A stretch of 64,000 nt of DNA. Origin: Egicoccus sp035462025. Lineage in GTDB: Bacteria > Actinomycetota > Nitriliruptoria > Nitriliruptorales > Nitriliruptoraceae. This document shows positions 7,895 through 15,331 of this stretch, piece after piece. Position 1 is the first letter of the stretch, and the number at the start of each line of letters is the position of its first letter. The notes beneath the pieces were generated by a model. The model was not told where the DNA came from. It did no database searches and worked only from the letters and a program-made list of their open reading frames with translations. The stretch spans positions 1-64,000 of the forward strand of contig DATHUR010000127.1 in NCBI GenBank assembly GCA_035462025.1. The letters run 5' to 3'. Position numbers and translations under genes: made by a program.

Positions 7895-9679
7895 ATGGCG
7901 GACCAGATCGTCGAGAAGATCAGCAAGGTCGGCATCGTCGGCTGCGGGACCATGGGCTCGGGCATCGCCGAGATCGTGGCCCGCAACGGCTTCGACGTCG
8001 CCTTCGTCGACATCGACGGCGCGGCCGTCGACGCCGGCTTCGCCCGCATCAAGAGTTCGCTGGACCGCCAGATCGAGCGCGGCCGGCTCGAGGAGGCCGA
8101 GCGCGACACGGTGCTCGGCCGCATCCACGGCGACACCGAGATGGATGCGCTCGGCGACTGCGACCTGATCATCGAGGCGGTCCCCGAGGTGCTCGAGGTC
8201 AAGCAGGAGACCTTCCGCAAGATCGACGCGGTCGCCCGCCCCGACGCCATCATCGCGACCAACACCTCGTCGCTGCCGGTGATGGACATCGCCGTGCACA
8301 CGCGCCGTCCGAACCGGGTGCTCGGCTTCCACTTCTTCAACCCCGCGCCGGTCATGAAGCTGATCGAACTGGTGCGCACCGTCGTGACCGACGAGGCCGT
8401 GGTCGCGACGGCCAGCGCCTTCGCCGAGACGATCGGCAAGTCGCCCGTCGTCGTCGGCGACCGTCGCGGGTTCATCGCCAACCAGCTGCTGTTCCCCTAC
8501 CTCAATCAGGCCGTGTGGATGGTCGAGGGCGGCTACGCGACCAAGGAGGACGTCGACGCCGCGATGCGCTTCGGTGCCGGCCTACCGATGGGGCCGATCG
8601 CGCTGACCGATCTCGTCGGGATCGACACCTTCGTGGGCATCATGGAGGCGATCCACTCCCAGTTCGACGACACCCGCTTCGCACCCCGTCCGCTGCTCGG
8701 CCAGCTCTCCGCCGCCGGGTTCACCGGACGCAAGGCCGGCCGTGGCTTCTACACCTACGACGAACCCGGCAGCTCGCGGGTCGTCGCCGACGACGACGTG
8801 CGCGAGCCGGCAGACCCGGCGTCGATCGCCGGGTGGCGGACCATCGGCGTGGTGGGCACCGGGACCATGGCCAGCGGCATCGTCGAGGTGTGCGCCAAGG
8901 CCGGCTTCGACGTGATCGTGCGCGGCCGCAGCCGCGAGAAGGCCGAGGGCATCGCCGCGAAGGTGGCCAAGTCCATGCAGCGCATGGTGGACAAGGGGCG
9001 CCTGAGCGAGGAGGACATGGTGGCGGCGCTGCAGCGCATCAAGCCCACCTCGGACCTCGCCGATCTCGCGGGGTCGGACCTCGTCATCGAGGCGATCGCC
9101 GAGGACCTCGCGGTCAAGAAGGAGATGTTCGCCGAGCTGGCGCCCGTGCTCAAGCCCGAGACGGTGCTGTCCACGACGACCTCGTCGCTGCCGGTCATCG
9201 ACTGTGCCATGGCGACCGACCGGCCCGACCGGGTGATCGGTCTGCACTTCTTCAACCCCGCGGCGATCATGAAGCTGGTCGAGATCGTCACGACGGTGCG
9301 GACCGAGGCCGACGTGGTCGAGCAGTGCCGCGCGTTCGTTGACAAGATCGGCAAGGTCGGCGTGTTGTGCGGTGACCGGGCCGGGTTCATCGTCAACACG
9401 CTGCTGTTCCCGTACCTGAACGACGCGGTCAAGATGCTCGACTCGCACTACGCGACGGCCGAGGAGATCGACACGGCGATGAAGCTCGGCGCGGCCTACC
9501 CCATGGGCCCGTTCGAGTTGATGGACGTGGTCGGACTCGACGTGACGCTGGCCATCATCCAGCGGCTCGAACACGAGTACCGTCAGCCGTCCTACGAGCC
9601 GTCACCGCTGCTGCGCCACATGGTCGACGCCGGCTTCCTCGGCCGCAAGGCCGGGCGCGGGTTCTACGTCTACGACTGA
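7895..9679 (+). CDS. tandem-duplicated 3-hydroxyacyl-CoA dehydrogenase
   Basis: Protein of 594 aa made of two complete 3-hydroxyacyl-CoA dehydrogenase units, each about 290 aa (NAD-binding Rossmann domain plus C-terminal helical domain). Unit 1 has GIVGCGTMGSGIAE near residue 15 and GFHFFNPAPVMKLIELV; unit 2 has GVVGTGTMASGI near 317 and GLHFFNPAAIMKLVEIV. Both keep the catalytic His in HFFNP and both end with GRKAGRGFY(T/V)YD. The enzyme oxidises (S)-3-hydroxyacyl-CoA to 3-ketoacyl-CoA in beta-oxidation or butyryl-type metabolism. The duplicated form is known in actinobacteria and presumably replaces the usual homodimer by one chain. Ribosome site GGGAGG. A thiolase lies 5.6 kb away. Confidence 0.92.
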   Translation: MADQIVEKISKVGIVGCGTMGSGIAEIVARNGFDVAFVDIDGAAVDAGFARIKSSLDRQIERGRLEEAERDTVLGRIHGDTEMDALGDCDLIIEAVPEVLEVKQETFRKIDAVARPDAIIATNTSSLPVMDIAVHTRRPNRVLGFHFFNPAPVMKLIELVRTVVTDEAVVATASAFAETIGKSPVVVGDRRGFIANQLLFPYLNQAVWMVEGGYATKEDVDAAMRFGAGLPMGPIALTDLVGIDTFVGIMEAIHSQFDDTRFAPRPLLGQLSAAGFTGRKAGRGFYTYDEPGSSRVVADDDVREPADPASIAGWRTIGVVGTGTMASGIVEVCAKAGFDVIVRGRSREKAEGIAAKVAKSMQRMVDKGRLSEEDMVAALQRIKPTSDLADLAGSDLVIEAIAEDLAVKKEMFAELAPVLKPETVLSTTTSSLPVIDCAMATDRPDRVIGLHFFNPAAIMKLVEIVTTVRTEADVVEQCRAFVDKIGKVGVLCGDRAGFIVNTLLFPYLNDAVKMLDSHYATAEEIDTAMKLGAAYPMGPFELMDVVGLDVTLAIIQRLEHEYRQPSYEPSPLLRHMVDAGFLGRKAGRGFYVYD

Positions 9680-9699
9680 AAACCGGGTACGAAGGCAGG

Positions 9700-10059
9700 G
9701 TGAACGAGCCCTCGATCCTCCCGGAGCCACCGCTGCCGGTGCCGCCGCGTGCCCGGTGGCGCGCAGCGGCGGCCATGCTGCCCGACCTGCTGCGCCTGCT
9801 CCGCGACCTATCGCGCGACCCGCGGGTCCCGCGACGGGCGAAGCTGCTCGGTGTGGCGGCGGCCGCGTACGTCGCGTTCCCCATCGACCTGGTGCCCGAC
9901 GTGATCCCCGTGCTCGGCGCGGTGGACGACGCGGCCGTGGTCGTGCTCGCGCTGCGCCGGCTGGTGAACGCGGCCGGCTACGACCTCGTGCGCGAGCTGT
10001 GGACCGGCACCGACGACGGCTTCGCTCTGCTGATCGTCCTGCTCGGCGTCGAGAAGTGA
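9700..10059 (+). CDS. DUF1232 (YkvA-like) membrane-associated protein
   Basis: Protein of 119 aa. The DUF1232 signature is clear in the middle: RDPRVPRRAKLLGVAAAAYV followed by AFPIDLVPDVIPVLGAVDDA (about 45-85), a helix-turn-helix-like membrane hairpin. The function of the family is unknown. The GTG at 9700 follows the dehydrogenase by 20 bp and may be co-transcribed. Its TGA stop is at the same time the first bases of the 59-bp tandem repeat. Confidence 0.85.
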   Translation: MNEPSILPEPPLPVPPRARWRAAAAMLPDLLRLLRDLSRDPRVPRRAKLLGVAAAAYVAFPIDLVPDVIPVLGAVDDAAVVVLALRRLVNAAGYDLVRELWTGTDDGFALLIVLLGVEK

Positions 10060-10182
10060 GTGGCGGCGGCCGAGTGAACCGAAGGGCGAGGCCGCCGGTC
10101 TCGGAGGATCGGAAGTGAGCGGCGGCGGCCGAGTGAACCGAAGGGCGAGGCCGCCGGTCTCGGAGGATCGGAAGTGAGCGGG
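10056..10182 (+). repeat. two tandem 59-bp repeat units plus partial third, between stop and start codons
   Basis: Unit 1 starts at 10056, unit 2 at 10115 and the beginning of a third at 10174; the period is exactly 59 bp. Units 1 and 2 differ at one base (GTGAGT versus GTGAGC). Each unit contains an inverted repeat, CGGCGGCC ... GGCCGCCG, able to form a hairpin with an 18-nt loop. The block begins in the TGA of the DUF1232 gene and ends exactly at the GTG of the next gene. A diverged single copy lies at 23151-23209, again spanning from a stop to the next start. Confidence 0.85.
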
Positions 10183-10407
10183 CCATTTCCGCCGCGCCCG
10201 GATACGTTCCTGCCCCGGCTGCCGGGCTACGAGGTCCAGCGCGTACCGGCCTTCCAGGCCACCAAGGACTATCTCTGCCCGGATTGCGGCAACACGATCC
10301 GGCCCGGCGAGGGGCACGTCGTCGTCTGGCCCGAGGGGATCGTCGCCGACCGGCGTCACTGGCACCTGCACTGTTGGCGTCACGCCGCCAACCGCGGTCG
10401 GGCGTGA
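10174..10407 (+). CDS. small zinc-ribbon-like protein conserved in actinobacteria
   Basis: Protein of 77 aa with CPDCGNTIRPGEGHVV (Cys pair at about 36/39) and a later HWHLHCW (about 68-74); together these look like a one-zinc ribbon. Homologous small proteins in Streptomyces are often labelled ATP/GTP-binding, without clear support. The function is unknown. The GTG start is the first triplet of the partial third 59-bp repeat unit, and the repeat supplies the upstream GGAGGATCGGAA that acts as ribosome site. So the repeat sets the translation start of this gene. Confidence 0.75.
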   Translation: MSGPFPPRPDTFLPRLPGYEVQRVPAFQATKDYLCPDCGNTIRPGEGHVVVWPEGIVADRRHWHLHCWRHAANRGRA

Positions 10408-10436
10408 ACGGATGGGGTTCCGGGGCCGGTGACCGG

Positions 10437-10442
10437 TAGCCT
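10437..10442 (+). promoter_or_regulatory. -10 candidate TAGCCT before the membrane cyclophilin
   Basis: GTAGCCTCCGG lies 26 bp upstream of the ATG at 10468 and matches TAnnnT. No -35 can be named. Confidence 0.35.
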
Positions 10443-10467
10443 CCGGACGTCTTTCGGCCCGAGGTGC

Positions 10468-11325
10468 ATGGTGAGCAAGCGGCAACACCAGCGACAGTTG
10501 GAGAAGGCCCGCGCGCAGCGACGCGCCGATGCGCTGCATCGCCGTCAGCAGCGCACCCGGGTGACGGTGGTCGTGGTCGTGGTGCTGTTCGTCGCCGCCG
10601 TCATCGGCATCGGGCTCTACCTCGGCCGGGACGAACCCGCGCCCGAGATCGAGGACGTCGAGGCGCCCGGCGAGGAGGAGCCGACGGCGGCACCCGACGT
10701 CGAACCATGCCCGCCGGCGGACGAGGCCCCCGAGGTCGACAGCCAGATCTACGACGAGCCGCCCACCGCCGAGGTCGCCGACGGCACGACCGCGACCCTG
10801 GCGACCACGTGCGGTGACATCGTCATCGAACTCGACGTCGAGGGTGCGCCCGGCACCGTCGCGACGTTGGCTGGACTCGCCGGGGACGGCTACTACGACG
10901 GGATCCTCTTCCACCGTGTGATCGACGGCTTCGTGATCCAGGCCGGCGACCCGGCGGGCACGGGCTGTGGCCAGGAGGACTGCTCGCCACAGGGCTTCGA
11001 CCCCGAGGCGGCCACCTACCCCGGATTCGGCCTGTCCGACGAGGCGTCGTCGGCCGACGACTTCGTCGCCGGCCAGAACGGTGGTGTCGCCTATCCGCGC
11101 GGCACCGTGGCGATGGCGAGGACCACCCAGCCGAACTCGACCGGCTCGCAGTTCTTCATCGTGCAGGGCGACCCGATCGAGTTGCCCGACGCCAGCTACA
11201 TCGTGGTCGGCACGGTGACCGAGGGCATGGACGTCGTCGACCAGATCGCCGGCCAGCCCACGGACGAGACCGACCGACCGGTCGACGAGATCCGCATCGT
11301 CTCCTTCACGCTCGAGGGTGCCTGA
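10468..11325 (+). CDS. membrane-anchored cyclophilin-type peptidyl-prolyl isomerase
   Basis: Protein of 285 aa: basic cytoplasmic N terminus (about 1-32, rich in Arg, Gln, Lys), one membrane helix (VTVVVVVVLFVAAVIGIGLY), an acidic linker (about 55-115), then a cyclophilin domain to the end. The domain has YYDGILFHRVIDGFVIQAGD, GTVAMARTTQPNSTGSQFFI and a PPIase ending. An insertion with a Cys pair (GCGQEDC, about 173-179) and a further Cys in the linker could form disulfides outside the cell. The cyclophilin domain should face the outside and help fold exported proteins. The ATG at 10468 has GAGG upstream. A second cyclophilin follows directly. Confidence 0.9.
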   Translation: MVSKRQHQRQLEKARAQRRADALHRRQQRTRVTVVVVVVLFVAAVIGIGLYLGRDEPAPEIEDVEAPGEEEPTAAPDVEPCPPADEAPEVDSQIYDEPPTAEVADGTTATLATTCGDIVIELDVEGAPGTVATLAGLAGDGYYDGILFHRVIDGFVIQAGDPAGTGCGQEDCSPQGFDPEAATYPGFGLSDEASSADDFVAGQNGGVAYPRGTVAMARTTQPNSTGSQFFIVQGDPIELPDASYIVVGTVTEGMDVVDQIAGQPTDETDRPVDEIRIVSFTLEGA

Positions 11326-11355
11326 CCGGGCAGCGGGCCCCCGCCGTGACGCCAC

Positions 11356-11361
11356 TAGGCT
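11356..11361 (+). promoter_or_regulatory. -10 candidate TAGGCT before the cytoplasmic cyclophilin
   Basis: CACTAGGCTGTCG lies 52 bp upstream of the GTG start at 11413. It matches TAnnnT and the recurring CTAGGCT motif of this window. Confidence 0.4.
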
Positions 11362-11412
11362 GTCGCGGCGAATGCACCTTTCCATGACCAGCGCACCCCG
11401 AGGAGGCCGTTC

Positions 11413-11928
11413 GTGGCCAAGCAGTGGAGTTCCCCGCCCGAGACGGTGATCGACGCCGCGAAGACGTACACGGCGACGATCAGGACCAGTCGCGGCGACA
11501 TCACCGCGAAGCTGTACCCCGAGGATGCACCGAACACGGTCAACAACTTCGTCTTCCTCGCCCGCGAGGGCTTCTACGACGGGGTCATCTTCCACCGCGT
11601 GATCGAGGGCTTCGTCATCCAGGGCGGCGACCCGACCGGCACCGGTACCGGCGGGCCCGGCTACAAGTTCGCCGACGAACTCGAGTCGTCGCGCAAGCAC
11701 GGCTACAAGATGGGCACGCTGGCGATGGCCAACGCCGGCCCCAACACCAACGGATCGCAGTTCTTCGTCTGCCACCAGGACGTCGGCCTGCCGCCTTCGT
11801 ACACGGTGTTCGGCAAGGCGACCGATGGTCTCGACATCGTCGACGAGATCGCCACGACGCAGACCGACGCCCGCGACAAGCCGGTCGAGGACGTCGTGAT
11901 CTCGACCATCGAGATCACCGAGAGCTGA
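11413..11928 (+). CDS. ppiB: cytoplasmic cyclophilin-type peptidyl-prolyl cis-trans isomerase
   Basis: Protein of 171 aa, essentially only a cyclophilin domain. Seen: the core FYDGVIFHRVIEGFVIQGGD (about 55-74), MGTLAMANAGPNTNGSQFFV with the substrate-binding Gln-Phe-Phe, and PSYTVFGKATDGLDIVDEIA. No signal peptide or membrane helix, so it acts in the cytoplasm and catalyses prolyl isomerisation. Start GTG behind CGAGGAGG. It ends in front of a strong hairpin terminator. The tandem of an anchored and a soluble cyclophilin suggests an old gene duplication with different locations. Confidence 0.93.
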   Translation: MAKQWSSPPETVIDAAKTYTATIRTSRGDITAKLYPEDAPNTVNNFVFLAREGFYDGVIFHRVIEGFVIQGGDPTGTGTGGPGYKFADELESSRKHGYKMGTLAMANAGPNTNGSQFFVCHQDVGLPPSYTVFGKATDGLDIVDEIATTQTDARDKPVEDVVISTIEITES

Positions 11929-11957
11929 CGCTCACCTCGACCACGAGACGACGTCGC

Positions 11958-11984
11958 GGCGCCCGGTGCGGTTCACCGGGCGCC
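11958..11984 (+). terminator. hairpin terminator after ppiB
   Basis: Perfect 11-bp stem GGCGCCCGGTG / CACCGGGCGCC with a 5-nt loop, followed by GTTTCGT. It sits 30 bp after the cyclophilin stop. The U-run is short, as is usual in very GC-rich genomes. Confidence 0.8.
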
Positions 11985-12114
11985 GTTTCGTGCGGAGAGC
12001 GAGCACGTGCAACTTCTGTGGCTCCTGATGCGTCGTGTTGTTCAAGGGTGCCGATAGGCAGGCCGACATGGACAGCAAGGCCCGGGCGTCGACCCGGGGG
12101 AAAACGACACGTAC

Positions 12115-12840
12115 GTGGGGCACCGCACCGGACCGGCCAACTCCGCACTGGCCGTCGTCATCGTCGTCGCGCTCTCGGCCTGCGCCGGGACCGCCGTCGA
12201 CACCGCCGGGACCGACCCGGGATCCGCAGATTCGGTCAGCGTGGTGGCCGAGCCGCAGGTCCGCATCGACGGGGACACCCTCGTGCTGAGCGACGCCGAC
12301 GGCACCGAGCGCGTGGTCGCCGTGACCGACCCGGTCGCCGACGGCGAACTGCTGCACGCCACGCTGCGACCGGGTGACCGCGAGCGCCAGACCGTGCTTG
12401 CCGTGGCCCGGGCGCAGGGTGACGGTGGTGCCCGCTACGAACTGCGCTACCTCAGCGTCGACGGCGACGAGGTCACCGACCTGTACTGGTTCCCCTGGCG
12501 ACTGCAGGTGGCCGACGACCTCGCCGCGACGCTCGACCGGCCCCCGGTGCCGGTCTGGTCGCCAGACGGCGATGCCGTGGCGTGGCTCGAGTGGGGCAGC
12601 GAGGGCACCCGGCTGCGCACGGTCGCCTGGCACGACGAGGTGGTGACCTCCAACCCGTCGGACGACGCTGCGACCTACCGACTCGAAGAGGTGCCGGCCG
12701 GCACCTGGCTCGAGGCGTGGGACCTCGACCAGGAGGGGCGGCCGGTCCTGCGCGGCCGCGACGGCGACACCATGTGGCGCATCGTGGTCGATGCCGACGC
12801 GGCGACGGCGATGGCCATGGCCGACGGTGCCACCGCCTGA
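12115..12840 (+). CDS. secreted lipoprotein with beta-propeller-like repeats, function unknown
   Basis: Protein of 241 aa. The N terminus is a lipoprotein signal: hydrophobic SALAVVIVVALSAC with lipobox LSAC (Cys about 23). The mature part is acidic and rich in short beta strands; phrases such as PVPVWSPDGDAVAWLEWG and RPVLRGRDGDTMWRIVV resemble TolB/WD40-type propeller blades, though too few are visible for a full propeller. No enzyme motif. It starts at a GTG with no strong ribosome site. It is probably attached to the outer face of the membrane; role unknown. Confidence 0.7.
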   Translation: MGHRTGPANSALAVVIVVALSACAGTAVDTAGTDPGSADSVSVVAEPQVRIDGDTLVLSDADGTERVVAVTDPVADGELLHATLRPGDRERQTVLAVARAQGDGGARYELRYLSVDGDEVTDLYWFPWRLQVADDLAATLDRPPVPVWSPDGDAVAWLEWGSEGTRLRTVAWHDEVVTSNPSDDAATYRLEEVPAGTWLEAWDLDQEGRPVLRGRDGDTMWRIVVDADAATAMAMADGATA

Positions 12841-12857
12841 ACCCTCGTCGGTCGCCG

Positions 12858-12881
12858 GTGGCGCGGAGCGAAGTGAGCCAC
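12858..12881. terminator. hairpin with GAGCGAAGTGAG core between convergent genes
   Basis: GTGGC (12858-12862) pairs with GCCAC (12877-12881) around a loop containing GAGCGAAGTGAG. It lies between the lipoprotein gene and the convergent alcohol dehydrogenase and could stop transcription from both sides. The loop core is shared with elements at 20809-20837 and 46441-46487. Confidence 0.45.
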
Positions 12882-12890
12882 GCACGGCGC

Positions 12891-13952
12891 TCAGTCGTAC
12901 GTGACGACCATCCGGACCGGGTTGCCTTCGCGGGTCTCGAGCCGCCGGAGCGCGTCGGGGAACTCGTCCAGCGAGAGGTGGTCGGTCACCGAGCGGCTCA
13001 GGTCGAGGCGCCCGGACTCGACCAGGTCGTACAACTCACCCAGGTCCTGTTGCGTGTAGCCGAACGAGCCGACCAGTTCGGTCTCCTGCGACACGAACAG
13101 CGCGATCGGGACGGTCTGGATCGCCTGTGGTCCGAGTCCGACGATCGTCGCCCGGCCGCCAGGCCGCAGCGCCTTGACCGCCTGGTCGACCGTGGACTGC
13201 AGGCCCACGAACTCGAAGCTGCGGTCGACACCGCCCTCGCTGAGTTCGCGGATCCGGCGGGCGACGCCGGGCTCGGAGCCGTCGACGACCTCGTCTGCCC
13301 CCCAGTCCAGCGCGCGCTGCAGGTTGACCCCTTCGACGTCGACGCCGACGACGGCCGCACCGGCGAGCTTGGCGAGCAGCACGGCGTGCATGCCCAGGCC
13401 ACCCAGGCCGAAGACGGCGACCGTCATGTCCTCGCCCACACCGCCGCGCTTGAGGGCGTGGTAGGGCGTCGCCACCGCGTCGGTGACGATCGCGGCCTGG
13501 TCGAACGGCATGCCGCCGGGCAGCGGGACCAGGAACCGGGCGTCCGCCACGGCGTACTCGGCCTGGACGCCGTCGTAGTCCACGCCGGCGACCGCCATCG
13601 TGACGCACAGGTTCTCGCGGCCGGCCCGGCAGTACCCGCAGGTCCCGCACGGCCGTGACATCACCCAGGCGACCCGGTCGCCGACCTGCCACTCGGTGAC
13701 CCCGTCGCCGAGGGCGGCGATGACCCCGGCCGGCTCGTGCCCGAGCGTCTGGGGCAGGTTCGGGCCGTGCGGCGTGACGCCGGCCACCACGTGCAGATCG
13801 CTGGCGCAGATCCCGCAGGCACGGACGCGCACCAGTACCTCGCCGTACGCGGGTTCGGGCACCGGCACGTCGTCGATGCGGACGTCCTCGGGCTGGTCCG
13901 CCGATCGGGGCCGGTGCAGGCGGGCAGCACGCATCGTGTCGGGCAGGCTCAC
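12891..13952 (-). CDS. zinc-dependent medium-chain alcohol dehydrogenase
   Basis: MDR-superfamily dehydrogenase, 353 aa from the GTG at 13952 (GAAGG upstream); an ATG six codons later is an alternative. Catalytic zinc ligands are visible in RACGICASDLH and LGHEPAGV; the structural zinc site is the four-Cys run RPCGTCGYCRAGRENLC. NAD(P) binds at VFGLGGLGMHAV, followed by an acidic Asp (VGVDVEG), which favours NAD. It oxidises an alcohol or reduces an aldehyde/ketone; the substrate is not known. Its TTG/GTG region lies 16 bp after the preceding minus-strand gene, so the two may share a transcript. Confidence 0.88.
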   Translation of the reverse strand: MSLPDTMRAARLHRPRSADQPEDVRIDDVPVPEPAYGEVLVRVRACGICASDLHVVAGVTPHGPNLPQTLGHEPAGVIAALGDGVTEWQVGDRVAWVMSRPCGTCGYCRAGRENLCVTMAVAGVDYDGVQAEYAVADARFLVPLPGGMPFDQAAIVTDAVATPYHALKRGGVGEDMTVAVFGLGGLGMHAVLLAKLAGAAVVGVDVEGVNLQRALDWGADEVVDGSEPGVARRIRELSEGGVDRSFEFVGLQSTVDQAVKALRPGGRATIVGLGPQAIQTVPIALFVSQETELVGSFGYTQQDLGELYDLVESGRLDLSRSVTDHLSLDEFPDALRRLETREGNPVRMVVTYD

Positions 13953-13968
13953 GCAAACGGCCTTCGTG

Positions 13969-14397
13969 TCAGTCGCGCGGCGCGGGGGGCGGCCCCGGCG
14001 GCGTGGTGTCGTCGCCGGACTCACCCGGCCACGGCGGCATGTCGTCGAGATCGATCCGACGGGGTCGCACGCCGCGGTCGTAGTCCTTCATCCGCCGCGG
14101 GTAGCCGACCTTGGCCGCGTCGTAGAGCGGCAGGTTGGTGCGCTTGCAGAACTCGGCGGCATGGGCCCGGTCGCGGACGGGCCGGCGCAGGTACTCGCCG
14201 TCGTCGGCGACCAGCAGCAGCGTGGTCGAGTAGATCGCCGTCCGTGGCTCGAGGTAGGCCTCGACACCGATGCGGCTGCCGACGAACTCCTCGAGGTCGC
14301 GCATGGTCGCGCGGCTCGACTTGTCCGTGCTGGGGCTGGGCGCGGATCGGGTGCTCTCGCCCTTGAACCAGGCGCGCAGGCGGTCGGAGAAGCCCAT
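13969..14397 (-). CDS. conserved actinobacterial protein of unknown function
   Basis: Protein of 142 aa. A basic N terminus (FSDRLRAWFKGES) is followed by a conserved block from MRDLEEFVGSRIGVEAYLEP through TTLLLVADDGEYLRRPV and FCKRTNLPLYDAAKVGYPRRMKDYDRG, which I recognise from streptomycete proteins without assigned function. The last 30 residues are Pro/Gly/Asp-rich and probably unstructured. A minus-strand TAGCCT (14442-14447) is a plausible -10. The alcohol dehydrogenase follows closely on the same strand. No activity can be proposed. Confidence 0.75.
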   Translation of the reverse strand: MGFSDRLRAWFKGESTRSAPSPSTDKSSRATMRDLEEFVGSRIGVEAYLEPRTAIYSTTLLLVADDGEYLRRPVRDRAHAAEFCKRTNLPLYDAAKVGYPRRMKDYDRGVRPRRIDLDDMPPWPGESGDDTTPPGPPPAPRD

Positions 14398-14467
14398 CGG
14401 GCACCTCGGGCGATGAAGGGTCGGGCGGACGTCGTGGGGCGAGGCTACCCGAGGGTTCTCCGGACAA

Positions 14468-14881
14468 TCAGGCGTGGTCGGCGTTCTCGACCAGTTCCAC
14501 GAGGACCCCGCCGGTGCCCTTCGGGTGCACGAACGCCACGGTGTGGCCGCCGCCGCCCGGCCGTGGCGCGTCGTCGATCAGGCGCACGTCCTGCTCGCGC
14601 AGGTGGTCGAGCGCCTCGCCGACGGACTCGACCCCGAACCCGAGGTGGTGCAGGCCCGGCCCGTTCTTCGCCAGGTACTTGGCGATGGGCGAGTCGTCGC
14701 GGGTGGGCTGCAGCAGTTGCAGGTACACCCCACCGACGTCGATCATCGCCTCCTCGACGCCGTCGGAGTCGACCCGCTCGCGGTACTCGGGCACCAACCC
14801 GAAGGCACGCTCGTAGAAGGCCAGTGCCTCGTCGAGGTCGGGGACGGCGATGGCGATCTGGTCGACCCGGGTCACCTGCAT
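14468..14881 (-). CDS. mce: methylmalonyl-CoA epimerase (VOC superfamily)
   Basis: Protein of 137 aa, one pair of VOC (glyoxalase-fold) modules. It interconverts (2R)- and (2S)-methylmalonyl-CoA in propionyl-CoA metabolism. Seen: YLQLLQPT (metal-ligand Gln), PGLHHLGFGVESV (metal-ligand His near 79), FVHPKGTGGVLVELVE (metal-ligand Glu near 129). The first ligand, normally His in a DHIGIAV-like motif, appears as Gln8 in VDQIAIAVPDLDEA. Start ATG at 14881 behind AAGGAG. Functional partners elsewhere in the window are MeaB (22166) and methylmalonyl-CoA mutase (28439), though they are not adjacent. Confidence 0.88.
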   Translation of the reverse strand: MQVTRVDQIAIAVPDLDEALAFYERAFGLVPEYRERVDSDGVEEAMIDVGGVYLQLLQPTRDDSPIAKYLAKNGPGLHHLGFGVESVGEALDHLREQDVRLIDDAPRPGGGGHTVAFVHPKGTGGVLVELVENADHA

Positions 14882-15036
14882 GCGACGGCTCCTTGCCGGT
14901 CCGTTGGGGAATCGTGACGTCATCGTGCCCGCTGACGCCCCCGGCGTCCCAACCCGGCACCGTCCCGCGTCGGGGTTCGCACGGTTGGCACTCGGTGTGT
15001 TCGCCGCGGCTCGGACGGGCGGGCACGGTTGCCGGC

Positions 15037-15210
15037 ATGGACACCGCCCCGACCGCCGAGATGCCCCCGCCGACCGCGCAGGTGAGCGAACCCTGCCCGG
15101 TGGGCGAGGTGATGCGACGGGTCCAGGGGCAACTGCGCAATGGCCGGGCGCCGTCGTTCGAGGCGCTGCTGGCCTTCGGCGCCCCAGCGGACCGACCGCC
15201 GCTGGGCTGA
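15037..15210 (+). CDS. possible small protein of 57 aa
   Basis: A short frame starting at the ATG at 15037. The C-terminal half (EVMRRVQGQLRNGRAPSFEALLAFGAP) looks like a real amphipathic helix, while the first 20 residues are Pro/Thr/Ala-rich. There is no clear ribosome site. The stretch 14882-15331 between mce and the thiolase would otherwise be about 450 bp without a gene. I do not recognise the protein and it may be spurious. Confidence 0.35.
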   Translation: MDTAPTAEMPPPTAQVSEPCPVGEVMRRVQGQLRNGRAPSFEALLAFGAPADRPPLG

Positions 15211-15331
15211 GCCGGGTTGGCCCGGCCCCTGGCCGGCCGGTTCGGACCGCGGTCGACGGCCCACCTACCATGCCGCACGAAGCGCCCGGTCGTGGCGAGG
15301 CGGCAGGGCATCACAGCTGAGGGAGGCTGTC

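Noticed and set aside
10056..10182. Possible CRISPR array
   Set aside because: The 59-bp units are directly adjacent with no spacers, only two full copies exist, and no cas genes are present.
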